NCBI RefSeq assembly: GCF_047730175.1
Contig: NZ_CP159833.1
Span: 1,178,001-1,242,000 of the forward strand
Direction: 5' to 3'
Source: Marifrigoribacter sp047730175
GTDB taxonomy: Bacteria > Bacteroidota > Bacteroidia > Flavobacteriales > Flavobacteriaceae
Length of the DNA stretch: 64,000 nt
The position numbers and the translations under genes are program-made. The number at the start of each line of letters is the position of its first letter. Positions within the stretch are counted from its first letter, which is position 1. Of the stretch, positions 26,319 to 35,334 are shown piece after piece. The notes under the pieces were generated by a model. The model ran no database searches and had not been told where the DNA came from. It was given only the letters and a program-made list of their open reading frames with translations.

Positions 26319-27440
26319 TTATAATTTCTTAATAAAATTTACAATTCTAGAAGTTGCTTTTCCATCTCCATAGGGGTTATGTAGCATGCTCATACTATTG
26401 TAATATTTAGTGTTTCTTATTAATTTTTGTGTCTCTTCAATTATTTTTTCTGTATTCGTGCCCACTAACAGTACGGTCCCTTCTTCTACTGCCTCTGGGC
26501 GCTCTGTAGTATCTCGCGTCACTAAAACTGGTTTCCCTAAACTTGGCGCTTCTTCTTGTATTCCTCCACTATCTGTAATGATGACAAGTGATTTTTCCAT
26601 CAACCAAATAAATGCAGCATAAGCTAATGGTTTTACTAAAAATACATTATTAATTCCCGAAAGTAATTCATACACTGGTTTTTCTACTTTCGGATTTAAA
26701 TGTACCGGGTAAATAATTTGAACATCTGAATTATTTTCAGCAATAGTTTTTAAGGCCGAACAAATATTTAAAAGTCCTTGACCATGGTTTTCTCTTCGAT
26801 GCCCTGTTACTAAAATAATTCTTTTCTGAAAGTCCAGAATTTCTTTTAGCTTTTCAATTTCTGGATCTTTGAAATTGCTTGAATTTACTTTTTCAATTCC
26901 AAATAACAAAGCGTCTATTACTGTATTTCCTGTTACCAGAATATTTTCTTTTGAAGTATTTTCTTGTAATAAATTAGCTTGAGATAATTTTGTTGGAGCA
27001 AAATGATAATCAGCAATTTTTCCGGTAAGTTGCCTATTAAACTCTTCAGGAAATGGATATTTTCTATCAAAAGTACGCAAGCCCGCCTCTACATGACACA
27101 CTTTTGCTCCACTATAAAAAGCTGCTATTCCAACAGCCATTGATGTCGTAGTGTCTCCATGAACATAAACATAGTCTGGTTGCACCTCTTCTAAAACTGG
27201 CTTCATCCCTTCAATTATAGTTGCTGTTAAACTATATAAATTTTGATTAGGCTTCATTACATTTAAATCGTAATCGGGTATTATTTCAAAAAAGTCAAGT
27301 ACCTGGTCTAACATTTCTCGATGCTGCGCTGTTACACATACCTTTGTGTTAAAAGAAGTATCCGCTAAAAAAGCTTTTACTAAAGGTGCCATTTTAATGG
27401 CTTCAGGGCGAGTACCAAATACAATTAAGTTATTTTTCAT
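26319..27440 (-). CDS. wecB: UDP-N-acetylglucosamine 2-epimerase (non-hydrolysing)
   Basis: 373 residues. Family motifs are all present: VFGTRPEAIKMAPLVKAF at the N-terminus, VHGDTTTSMA, HVEAGLRTFD, TGHRRENHG and TDSGGIQEEAPSLGKPVL. It interconverts UDP-GlcNAc and UDP-ManNAc in the cytoplasm. With wecC it gives UDP-ManNAcA for the repeat unit. It lies 50 bp downstream of the Wzz-like gene. Confidence 0.96.
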   Translation of the reverse strand: MKNNLIVFGTRPEAIKMAPLVKAFLADTSFNTKVCVTAQHREMLDQVLDFFEIIPDYDLNVMKPNQNLYSLTATIIEGMKPVLEEVQPDYVYVHGDTTTSMAVGIAAFYSGAKVCHVEAGLRTFDRKYPFPEEFNRQLTGKIADYHFAPTKLSQANLLQENTSKENILVTGNTVIDALLFGIEKVNSSNFKDPEIEKLKEILDFQKRIILVTGHRRENHGQGLLNICSALKTIAENNSDVQIIYPVHLNPKVEKPVYELLSGINNVFLVKPLAYAAFIWLMEKSLVIITDSGGIQEEAPSLGKPVLVTRDTTERPEAVEEGTVLLVGTNTEKIIEETQKLIRNTKYYNSMSMLHNPYGDGKATSRIVNFIKKL

Positions 27441-27490
27441 GAATAATATTATATTTCAAAACTAAGGTGAATTAATTATTATTAATATAT

Positions 27491-28468
27491 CTAGGCGTTT
27501 TCTGCTATTTGTTTTAAATAATAATATAGGTGTTTTAAAAAAGCTAGAAATAAAAATAGAAACACTAGAATAAATGGATAGAAAATTATTTTATTATTTT
27601 TTAATTCTTTATCTATTTTAGTAAATTGAGGGTTATTAATAACAACAAAGATCTCATCCAAATAAATTAACTCTTGACTTATCCATTCGTTTTCCTTCTG
27701 AAGATCAATCTTTTTGTCAAGAATCGCATCCATATCAAAATTTTTATCAACAACAAATATGTCATTCGATGAAGATGAAATTGAATTATTACTGTTATAT
27801 GTTTCAATTAAAGCATCGATTTGAGTTATAATTTTAGTATTATAAATTATTCTACTATTTAAGTTTTCAGATTTTTTAATTTTTACTTTTTCTAATAATT
27901 CATTACTATTAAAATATTCAATAACACTTGAAATTGTGTTTAAAGTTGCATTATTAGATAGTTTAAACGTTATAGTGTGATATTTATAATCTGATATGAA
28001 AGTGTTAGTAATAACCACTTCTTCTCCTTCGAATTCAACATTTTTTAGTAAATTCTCTAAAATTTTACTTTCATCTACATATTTACTTGCAACATCTTTT
28101 AAGTTTACAACGGGTTGTATTTTTAATGATTTAACTTCTATTGTATCCGTTGATAATCCTAAATTTGTAAGAAATACAGAATCTTTCTGTTTTATTTTAT
28201 TATTTATTAGATCAACTTCTCTGTATAAATAATCTGCAGCATCAAAATTCACTTTTAAAAGAACATCTGCTGTTTTATTTGGTTTAAAACTTGATTGCAA
28301 AAAATAACCTAGTAATACACCAATAATCAATAATGAAATAATAATTATCCATTTTTCTAGAATAAAATTCCATACTTTAAATAACATAACAACAACCTTT
28401 ACTAATACTTTTTTTAAGGAATTAAATATTTGCATTATGTCCATTTCGCCTGAATTACTCTGTCCCAT
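27491..28468 (-). CDS. Wzz-like chain-length determinant protein
   Basis: 325 residues from 28468; ATGs at 28444 and 28435 are alternatives. Two membrane helices frame a periplasmic domain: IIIISLLIIGVLLGYFL near residue 45 and IIFYPFILVFLFLFLAFL near 300. This is the Wzz/polysaccharide co-polymerase topology. The middle is divergent, rich in charged helix-forming residues. No cytoplasmic tyrosine kinase domain is attached and no separate kinase lies nearby. The call rests on topology and its place among rfb and wec genes. Confidence 0.7.
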   Translation of the reverse strand: MGQSNSGEMDIMQIFNSLKKVLVKVVVMLFKVWNFILEKWIIIISLLIIGVLLGYFLQSSFKPNKTADVLLKVNFDAADYLYREVDLINNKIKQKDSVFLTNLGLSTDTIEVKSLKIQPVVNLKDVASKYVDESKILENLLKNVEFEGEEVVITNTFISDYKYHTITFKLSNNATLNTISSVIEYFNSNELLEKVKIKKSENLNSRIIYNTKIITQIDALIETYNSNNSISSSSNDIFVVDKNFDMDAILDKKIDLQKENEWISQELIYLDEIFVVINNPQFTKIDKELKNNKIIFYPFILVFLFLFLAFLKHLYYYLKQIAENA

Positions 28469-28481
28469 AATTTCTATGTAT

Positions 28482-29339
28482 TTAAAAATTAATTAATTTA
28501 ATAAGGATCGATAAACTCTCTCTCCAATCAATCACTTTTGTATTAAATGTCTTTTTATACTTATTGGTGTCTAAAACGCTATACTTTGGTCTTGCTGCAA
28601 AAGTACGGTAATAGTCGGTTTTAGCAAGATTAGATAAGTCAAATTGTGGGTTTTCTTCAAAAATTGCTTTTGCAAAATCAAACCATGTTGCTTTTCCTGA
28701 ATTAGAAAAGTTATAGGTGCCATATTCACTATTATCTGAAACAATTACATCCAAGAGTGCTAAAGCTAAATCATTAGCATTTGTTGGTACACCAACTTGT
28801 TCTGTGGTTATAGTTAATAGTTTCCCTTCTTTACCATATTTTAAAATCGTATTTAAAAAATTATGCCCGTGTTGAGAATACAACCATGACGTTCTAAAAA
28901 TAAAATAGTCAACGCCACTTTCTTGAATATACTCTTCACCTTTTAGTTTTGATGCGCCGTATACATTGATTGGATTGGTTTGATCCTCTTCTAAATAAGG
29001 GCTTTCTTTTTTTCCATTAAAAACATAATCGGTTGAAGCCTGTAGAAGTGTTGTCTTAGAAAAGTCACAAATATTAGCTAAATTTTTTACAGCTTCTGCA
29101 TTGGTTAAAAATGCTTGATCTGAATCACTTTCAGCTTTTTCAACATTAGTGTATGCTGCAGCATTAATACAATAATCAAATTTATGTTGATTAAAAAATT
29201 GTTGAACAGCGTCAAAATCATCAATATCTAGGTCCTTTCTTGAAACAAAATTAATTTCAAGAAAAGGAAAATTGATGGCAGCATCTTTTATACACCTTCC
29301 TAATTGACCCTTTGCCCCAGTAACTAATACTTTTTTCAT
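28482..29339 (-). CDS. rfbD: dTDP-4-dehydrorhamnose reductase
   Basis: 285 residues, a short-chain dehydrogenase: VTGAKGQLGRCIKDA at the start, STDYVFNGKK and YGASKLKGEEYI (catalytic Tyr/Lys), and FRTSWLYSQHGHNF. It performs the last step of dTDP-L-rhamnose synthesis. It closes the rfbB-A-C-D group; the 101-bp gap to rfbC holds copy B of the 81-bp repeat. Confidence 0.95.
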   Translation of the reverse strand: MKKVLVTGAKGQLGRCIKDAAINFPFLEINFVSRKDLDIDDFDAVQQFFNQHKFDYCINAAAYTNVEKAESDSDQAFLTNAEAVKNLANICDFSKTTLLQASTDYVFNGKKESPYLEEDQTNPINVYGASKLKGEEYIQESGVDYFIFRTSWLYSQHGHNFLNTILKYGKEGKLLTITTEQVGVPTNANDLALALLDVIVSDNSEYGTYNFSNSGKATWFDFAKAIFEENPQFDLSNLAKTDYYRTFAARPKYSVLDTNKYKKTFNTKVIDWRESLSILIKLINF

Positions 29340-29363
29340 GTGTCTTTCTTATTTCTTATATGT

Positions 29364-29444
29364 CACATGCTGCCTACCTAACGCAGGCAGGTTCGCTATT
29401 AATAATTTCGTAGGGTGATAAAAGTTTTATCATGCTCGTTTCAT
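29364..29444. repeat. 81-bp dispersed repeat, copy B (rfbC-rfbD junction)
   Basis: Begins cacatgctgcctacctaacg and ends catgctcgtttcat, with the same length and order as copy A. The hairpin arm on the left is degraded here (cctaccta against caggcagg). The last bases contain the rfbC stop codon (29443-29441), so the repeat supplies the end of that gene. Confidence 0.8.
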
Positions 29445-29986
29445 GTAATAATTTCCTTAAACGTTGGAAGAAGTATGTCTTTTTCTGATATAATAAAATC
29501 TTCCCTCGGAAGATGCCAATTAATCGATAAGGTTGCGTCATTATATATGATTCCGTTTTCTGAATCTTTGTCATAAAAATTATCACATTTATATGAAAAT
29601 ATTGAACGTTCAGAAAGTGTAATAAATCCATGTGCAAATCCTTTTGGGACAAAAAGTTGCTTATGATCTACATCGTCCAAAATAATTGAAAACTGCTGTC
29701 CAAAAGTTTCAGAACCCTTCCTGAGATCAACAATAACATCTAATACTTTTCCTAAAAGAACTCTTACCAATTTTGATTGTGCAAATTCACCTGTTTGAAA
29801 ATGCAAGCCTCGTATAACACCATATAATGAAGCTGATTGATTGTCTTGAACAAAATCGATGTTAAGATTTGTTACTTCATTAAATCGTTTTTTATTATAG
29901 GATTCGTAAAAAAAGCCTCTTTCATCTTTATAAACAGAGGGCTCTAGAATAAAGCAGCCTTTTAGAGGGGTTTCAAGTAGTTTCAA
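29441..29986 (-). CDS. rfbC: dTDP-4-dehydrorhamnose 3,5-epimerase
   Basis: 181 residues, a cupin-fold enzyme of normal length. Seen: GCFILEPSVYKDERGFFYESY, FVQDNQSASLYGVIRGLHFQ with the catalytic histidine, KLVRVLLGKVLDVIVDLR and FVPKGFAHGFITLSE. It epimerises C3 and C5 of dTDP-4-keto-6-deoxyglucose. It lies two bases after rfbA. Its stop codon lies within the 81-bp repeat. Confidence 0.96.
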   Translation of the reverse strand: MKLLETPLKGCFILEPSVYKDERGFFYESYNKKRFNEVTNLNIDFVQDNQSASLYGVIRGLHFQTGEFAQSKLVRVLLGKVLDVIVDLRKGSETFGQQFSIILDDVDHKQLFVPKGFAHGFITLSERSIFSYKCDNFYDKDSENGIIYNDATLSINWHLPREDFIISEKDILLPTFKEIIT

Positions 29987-29988
29987 AT

Positions 29989-30846
29989 CTAATCTTTTAT
30001 ATATAAATGTTTTCCGTAGCCACTTTTTAAAAGAGGCTCCACAATTTTATTTAATTGTTCTTTGTTGATATAACCCATTTGATACGCAGCTTCTTCAATG
30101 GATCCAATTTTTAAACCTTGTCTTTCTTCAATCACTTCGACAAATTGAGCTGCCTGCATTAAAGAGGCAAAAGTACCTGTGTCTAACCAAGCTGTTCCTT
30201 TATCTAATATGCTTACATTTAAATTTCCTTGTTTTAAATACACATTGTTAATATCTGTGATTTCTAATTCTCCTCTATGACTTGGCTGAATATTTGAAGC
30301 AATTTCAAGAACACTATTGTCATAAAAATAGATTCCTGGTACTGCAAAGTTAGATTTTGGATTTTCTGGCTTTTCTTCAATTGAAAGAGCCTTTCCATTT
30401 TCATCAAATTCAACCACACCATAACGTTCTGGATCCTGAACATGGTAAGCATATATAACACCTCCATCTGGATTATTATTAGATTGTAATAGTTCCTTTA
30501 ATCCAGATCCATAAAAAATATTATCTCCTAAAATAAGAGCTACTTTATCATTCCCTACAAACTCTTTTCCTATAATAAAGGCTTCTGCTAATCCATTCGG
30601 ATTTTCTTGTACTGCATATTCAAAGGTGCAGCCATATTTTTTACCATCCCCTAATAATTTTTTAAATAGTGGTAAATCTTGAGGTGTTGAAATAATTAAT
30701 ATCTCCTTAATACCAGCTAACATGAGAGTTGATAAAGGGTAATAAATCATAGGCTTGTCATACACAGGCATTAATTGTTTACTTACCGCTAAGGTTAAAG
30801 GATGTAATCGCGTACCTGATCCTCCTGCTAATATTATTCCCTTCAT
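29989..30846 (-). CDS. rfbA: glucose-1-phosphate thymidylyltransferase
   Basis: 285 residues: LAGGSGTRLHPLTLAVSKQL at the N-terminus with the nucleotide-binding GxGTRL, YDKPMIYYPLSTLM, LGDNIFYGSGL, and GTAWLDTGTFASLMQAAQFV near the C-terminal third. It makes dTDP-glucose, the entry to dTDP-L-rhamnose. It overlaps rfbB by four bases. Confidence 0.97.
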   Translation of the reverse strand: MKGIILAGGSGTRLHPLTLAVSKQLMPVYDKPMIYYPLSTLMLAGIKEILIISTPQDLPLFKKLLGDGKKYGCTFEYAVQENPNGLAEAFIIGKEFVGNDKVALILGDNIFYGSGLKELLQSNNNPDGGVIYAYHVQDPERYGVVEFDENGKALSIEEKPENPKSNFAVPGIYFYDNSVLEIASNIQPSHRGELEITDINNVYLKQGNLNVSILDKGTAWLDTGTFASLMQAAQFVEVIEERQGLKIGSIEEAAYQMGYINKEQLNKIVEPLLKSGYGKHLYIKD

Positions 30847-31859
30847 AATTGATCTTTATTATTTAAATACCATTCGATGGTTTTTTTAATCCCGCTTTCA
30901 AAATCTTCATCTGCTTTCCACCCTAATTCATTTTCAATTTTAGAAGCATCAATTGCATATCTAAAATCATGGCCCGGTCGATCCTTTACAAATGCAATTT
31001 GACCTTTATAAGATCCTTCTTTTGGTGATAATTCATCTAAAATACCACAAATAGCATGAGCGATATATAAGTTTTCTCTTTCGTTTCGCCCTCCAATATT
31101 ATATGTTTCCCCTAATCTTCCATTGTCTAAAGCTAGTTTTATACCCCTACAATGATCTAATACATACAACCAATCTCTTACATTTTTACCATCGCCATAA
31201 ATAGGTATAGGCTCTCCTGAAATAGCTTTTCGAATGATCGTTGGAATTAATTTTTCCTTGTGCTGATGAGGCCCATAATTATTTGAACAATTGGTAGTCA
31301 CTACTGGCATTCCGTAGGTGTGAAAATAACTTCTAACAATAAAGTCTGAAGCTGCTTTAGATGCACTATAAGGACTGTTTGGGGCATAAGGTGTTTCTTC
31401 TGTAAAAAGACCCGTTTCACCTAAAGTTCCATATACCTCATCGGTTGAAACATGTAAAAAACGAGCTCCTGAAAATTCCTCTTTTAACTGATTTGGACCG
31501 TCCATCCACAAATTGTATGCGGCATGTAATAAATTAAAGGAACCTACTATATTGGTTTGAATAAAAGCACCTGGCCCAGTAATTGAATTATCCACATGCG
31601 ATTCTGCAGCAAAATGAACAACTTTATTGAATTGATGTTGTTCAAAAAGATCATTTACTAAAGCTTCATCACAAATATCTCCTTTAATAAAAGTATAGTT
31701 TTCTAAGTGAGAAACTGACTCTAAATTTTTTAAATTTCCTGCATAAGTCAGGTTGTCTAATACCACAATTTCATCTTGGTTATTTTCAAGAATATACTGC
31801 ACATAATTAGAGCCTATAAACCCTGCTCCTCCAGTTATTAAGACTTTATTGTTTTTCAA
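30843..31859 (-). CDS. rfbB: dTDP-glucose 4,6-dehydratase
   Basis: 338 residues, an extended SDR: VLITGGAGFIGSNYVQYILE, HFAAESHVDNSITGPGAFI, STDEVYGTLG (catalytic Asp-Glu after the Thr), YSASKAASDFIVRSYFHTYG and CSNNYGPHQHKEKLIPTII. It converts dTDP-glucose to dTDP-4-keto-6-deoxyglucose. It follows the DUF6909 gene at 13 bp and overlaps rfbA, so DUF6909 and the rhamnose genes appear to share a transcript. Confidence 0.97.
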   Translation of the reverse strand: MKNNKVLITGGAGFIGSNYVQYILENNQDEIVVLDNLTYAGNLKNLESVSHLENYTFIKGDICDEALVNDLFEQHQFNKVVHFAAESHVDNSITGPGAFIQTNIVGSFNLLHAAYNLWMDGPNQLKEEFSGARFLHVSTDEVYGTLGETGLFTEETPYAPNSPYSASKAASDFIVRSYFHTYGMPVVTTNCSNNYGPHQHKEKLIPTIIRKAISGEPIPIYGDGKNVRDWLYVLDHCRGIKLALDNGRLGETYNIGGRNERENLYIAHAICGILDELSPKEGSYKGQIAFVKDRPGHDFRYAIDASKIENELGWKADEDFESGIKKTIEWYLNNKDQL

Positions 31860-31872
31860 AATTATTTTTAGT

Positions 31873-33561
31873 TTAATCTAAAATTTGATTTAACATCTTT
31901 TCAGTGATTAAATAGGTGGGTTTTACTCCCGATGTTCCTAAACCTCCAGAAGCTAAAGTACTTCCTGTTTCTAATGGATTATCTGATGCATAATAAGCAT
32001 ACTGCACTTTCACTTTTGGGCTAATACTACCTCTAATTTTAGAAGCAGATTGGATTGCTTTTTGATAATGCGCTCCTTCCATTTCGAGTCCAATTACATT
32101 CCAAGTAGAATCATGGAAAAAACGTAAGATATCTCTATTTTGAAGTGATGTTCCTAATACAGTAATCATCGCACCTTTACTAATCTTGACATCCTCTTCA
32201 GCGAAATGTGCCTTTTTTAGCATGTTTTTAAAAGGATAATTATCTGCGGTACCTTCAAAAATATGCGAAGAAGGAATCATAATATCTCCTTTTCCTCCTT
32301 CTAAAATACCTGCTTTCCCCATTATTGAAACAGAAACTACATTTAAAAATGTTTGTTTATTTGCCTCATCCACAAAAGGTTTTAACAACTCGTCCATTGT
32401 TTCAAAAGCTTGTTCTCCAAAGGCATAATCCATCACAATAATAACGGGTTGTTCCTCAATATAAAGTTCCTTGTTGTTGGATGAAATATTGTTTTTTGGC
32501 AATTTTGCTGTATCAATAATCTGAACATTAATATTCGCTCCACTGGTATCCTTAATATAAGTTAATCCATTTTTGGCAGCTAAATCCATTACCTTCTTTC
32601 TCAACTTACTGTTTGTCGAATTACTCAACATTTCGTAAATATCCATGGAAGAATGCTTTTTATACTCGGCAACTAATGCTGCTGGAGAATAAAGTGTGTT
32701 CATTACACTGTGCATATTCGCACTAATAATGTGTAAAGGTCTTTCTAATAAGTTTTGTTCTTGAAGTGTTTTCTTAATTGTATAAGCCCAACGCTCTCCA
32801 TGAATATGATGACCTAAGCGTTCTCGCAATACAGGAGTAAAAGTGATAATTCTTTTATCGTTTTCTACCTCTTCTTCAATCGCTCTTTTTCCTAAATAGT
32901 AAATAATATTTAAAAAACGATGCTTATTTGTTTCGCTGGCAAAACTGTCATAAACTTCATTTACTTCTTCAAAAGTTCTTCCAAGAAAATTAGCAGTATG
33001 AGTTAAAGCAATCTCTTTTTCGGTTTGTGTTAACTTTCCTTTTTTAAGAACTGCGGCCTCAAGTTTTTTCCAATCTCTAATCACACTAGAACCATCATTA
33101 ATAACTACCTGTCTCATTATTTTATGAGATTCAATAAATAAAAATGTAAGGTGGGTTAGTATATCATATATTTCAGAACGCCCTCGTGTTATTTCAATGT
33201 TCATCTGCTCTTCGTCAATACGATAGCAGTTTCTTCTTCGTTTTGAAGGAATTATAGGCTCGAAATGGGAATCTTTATAGCCTTCATCACTTGTTAAATT
33301 AACAAACTTACATTCTTCAATACCTTCCGGAAGTCGATCAATTACATAAAGTAACCCTTGCAGCTCTATCTTTTCTTCCCCAATTGAACCATAAATTTCG
33401 GGGCGTAAGGCTAATAGTGAATCTCTTAATGTTTCACCCGAAACACCCATAGGTTTGTAAAACCCTCTATTAAAAAGGTGCCGCATTGTTATGTACAATC
33501 TTTCAATTGCACCTGAGCTTTCTTGAGCCCTTGTTCGGGTATGTGATTTTATCATATTCAT
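31873..33561 (-). CDS. DUF6909 family protein with a nucleosidase-like C-terminal motif
   Basis: 562 residues, no signal peptide or membrane segment, so cytoplasmic. I recognise the Bacteroidota family DUF6909; it has no assigned function. The first 250 residues are mainly helical. The C-terminal half has features that recall the nucleoside phosphorylase/MTA-SAH nucleosidase fold: KGAMITVLGTS, then WNVIGLEMEGAHYQKAIQSA (about 488-507), then YYASDNPL (about 523-530), in the order of the family's MEGA and SD motifs. It heads the polysaccharide operon, with a -7 box at 33569-33576. A link between nucleotide or nucleoside metabolism and polysaccharide production is inference only. Confidence 0.8.
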   Translation of the reverse strand: MNMIKSHTRTRAQESSGAIERLYITMRHLFNRGFYKPMGVSGETLRDSLLALRPEIYGSIGEEKIELQGLLYVIDRLPEGIEECKFVNLTSDEGYKDSHFEPIIPSKRRRNCYRIDEEQMNIEITRGRSEIYDILTHLTFLFIESHKIMRQVVINDGSSVIRDWKKLEAAVLKKGKLTQTEKEIALTHTANFLGRTFEEVNEVYDSFASETNKHRFLNIIYYLGKRAIEEEVENDKRIITFTPVLRERLGHHIHGERWAYTIKKTLQEQNLLERPLHIISANMHSVMNTLYSPAALVAEYKKHSSMDIYEMLSNSTNSKLRKKVMDLAAKNGLTYIKDTSGANINVQIIDTAKLPKNNISSNNKELYIEEQPVIIVMDYAFGEQAFETMDELLKPFVDEANKQTFLNVVSVSIMGKAGILEGGKGDIMIPSSHIFEGTADNYPFKNMLKKAHFAEEDVKISKGAMITVLGTSLQNRDILRFFHDSTWNVIGLEMEGAHYQKAIQSASKIRGSISPKVKVQYAYYASDNPLETGSTLASGGLGTSGVKPTYLITEKMLNQILD

Positions 33562-33568
33562 TTCTTTA

Positions 33569-33576
33569 CAAAGATA
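33569..33576 (-). promoter_or_regulatory. -7 box TATCTTTG at the head of the DUF6909-rfb operon
   Basis: The minus strand reads TATCTTTG eight bases before the first ATG of DUF6909 (33561), or 14 before the second in-frame ATG (33555). A start point 5-7 bp downstream of the box would leave almost no leader, so the message may be leaderless or the second ATG may be the true start. No good -33 TTG was found. No comparable complete promoter was noticed in the 25 kb of operon that follows. Confidence 0.45.
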
Positions 33577-35076
33577 CTATAGTAAATCTGATTTTAATAA
33601 ATCATCCGCAATCTTACGATCGTTAGATAATCTAGGAACTTTATTTTGTCCTCCTAATTTTCCTTGAGATTTCATATATTTCTGAAAAGCATTTTTTGAA
33701 AGCGATGCTATCTTAAGAGGATGAAGTACTTTACCTACGAGTAGATCTTTGTAATAGGCGTTTTGTTGTTGCATATTTTCATCTAAAAAAGCTTCGATTT
33801 CTGAAATATCTTTAGGTTCATCTTCAAACTCAATCAGCCATTCGTGATAAGGTAATTGACCCTCTTTTGGATGGGTTTGTGGTGCCACAGTAAATTCTGA
33901 AATAGAGAAGTTAAAATTTAACATAGCCTCTTTTATTGCTTGCTCTACTTCCTTCCCAATCACATGTTCTCCAAAAGCGGATATAAAATGTTTTATTCGA
34001 CCCGAAACAATAACGCGATAGGGTTGTAACGAGGTAAAAATAACTGTATCACCAATATTATAGCCCCATAAACCTGCATTGGTGGATATAATCATTACAT
34101 AATTTACATCCAATTGAACTTCTCCTATGCTCAGGCGTTTTGGGTTTTCAGTAAAAAAATGTTCCGCTTCAATAAATTCATAAAATATCCCTGAGTTTAA
34201 TAACAAAAGCATTCCTTTTTCATGTTGAGAATCTTGGAAGGCAAAAAATCCTTCAGAGGCAGGAAATAATTCTATACTGTCGACTTTTCTTCCTATAAGT
34301 GCTTCAAATTTAGACCGATAAGGCTCATAATTAACACCCCCATAAATAAATAAATTAAAATTTTTAAATAAATCTCCTATTTTTTTTCCTGAAGCTTCCT
34401 GAAGTCGTTCAAAATACATCTGTACCCAAGAAGGTATACCGCTAATAATAGACATATCTTGATGTATAGTTTCTTTTACTATAGCATCTACTTTTGTTTC
34501 CCAGTCTTCAATACAATTAGTTTCAAGGCTTGGCAATCTGTTTTTTTGAAGATATTTTGGCACAAAATGAGCGACAATACCTGAAAGACGCCCTAGATTA
34601 ATTCCATTTTTTTCTTGTAAAACAGGGCTTCCTTGTAAAAAAATCATTTTACCATTTACAAAATCTACATTACCCGTTTCATGGATATAACATAAAATAG
34701 CATTTCTAGCGGCCTCAATATGCGTGGGCATTGAAGCTTTAGTTAATGGAATATATTTAGCGCCAGAAGTGGTCCCAGAAGTTTTAGCAAAATACAAAGG
34801 TTTTCCTGGCCAAAGCACATCCTCTTCGCCCTCGACAACACGATCTACATAGTTTCGTAATGCTTCATAATCTCTAATAGGGACATTTTTAATAAAATCG
34901 TGATGTGATTTTATATCTTTAAAATTATGGTCTTTCCCAAATGAAGTATTACTTGCTTTCTTTATTAATTTCTGAAATATTTTTTCTTGTGTTTCAACTG
35001 GTTGTGAGGCCCATTTATTAATTTGCTTCACCACTTTTATTGCAAAAATTTTAGCTCCTAAGGATTTTAAATACAT
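33577..35076 (-). CDS. GH3 auxin-responsive-promoter family ligase
   Basis: 499 residues, the usual size for bacterial GH3-family proteins of the ANL (acyl-adenylating) superfamily. Seen: PLYFAKTSGTTSGAKYIPLT with the ATP-binding loop near residue 95, SIELFPASEGFFAFQDS, YNIGDTVIFTS and HFISAFGEHVIGKEVEQAI. Plant members conjugate amino acids to hormones; bacterial substrates are unknown. It is cytoplasmic. It runs in the same direction as DUF6909, ending just at that gene's -7 box. Confidence 0.9.
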   Translation of the reverse strand: MYLKSLGAKIFAIKVVKQINKWASQPVETQEKIFQKLIKKASNTSFGKDHNFKDIKSHHDFIKNVPIRDYEALRNYVDRVVEGEEDVLWPGKPLYFAKTSGTTSGAKYIPLTKASMPTHIEAARNAILCYIHETGNVDFVNGKMIFLQGSPVLQEKNGINLGRLSGIVAHFVPKYLQKNRLPSLETNCIEDWETKVDAIVKETIHQDMSIISGIPSWVQMYFERLQEASGKKIGDLFKNFNLFIYGGVNYEPYRSKFEALIGRKVDSIELFPASEGFFAFQDSQHEKGMLLLLNSGIFYEFIEAEHFFTENPKRLSIGEVQLDVNYVMIISTNAGLWGYNIGDTVIFTSLQPYRVIVSGRIKHFISAFGEHVIGKEVEQAIKEAMLNFNFSISEFTVAPQTHPKEGQLPYHEWLIEFEDEPKDISEIEAFLDENMQQQNAYYKDLLVGKVLHPLKIASLSKNAFQKYMKSQGKLGGQNKVPRLSNDRKIADDLLKSDLL

Positions 35077-35334
35077 GTTATTTATTATTCTACCACGAAT
35101 TTTGTGGGGTTTTATGTAATGTTTGTTAAAATTAGGCTATTTTATTTAATGATGAAAGACCGCTACGCTTTTAAAAAATAGAGAATAGACTTTTTAGAAA
35201 CCAAAACCGAATTTGTTTAAAAGAAATTATTCCTTAGGATTGTTAAAAATCTATTCATTTAACCTACATAAATAAGGATAAAAACTTATTTAATTATTCT
35301 TTCATTGCATCATTAATTCATTATATAATTATTA

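Noticed and set aside
27491..28468. Wzc-type tyrosine kinase
   Set aside because: Only the two-helix Wzz part is present; no Walker motif or tyrosine cluster is seen here or nearby.
29374..29652. 92-codon minus-strand frame overlapping rfbC and the 81-bp repeat
   Set aside because: rfbC is complete in another frame on the same strand; this frame reads through the repeat and has no family features.
35077..35334. Small gene between the GH3 and M23 genes
   Set aside because: No open frame with a plausible start or composition; treated as plain spacer.
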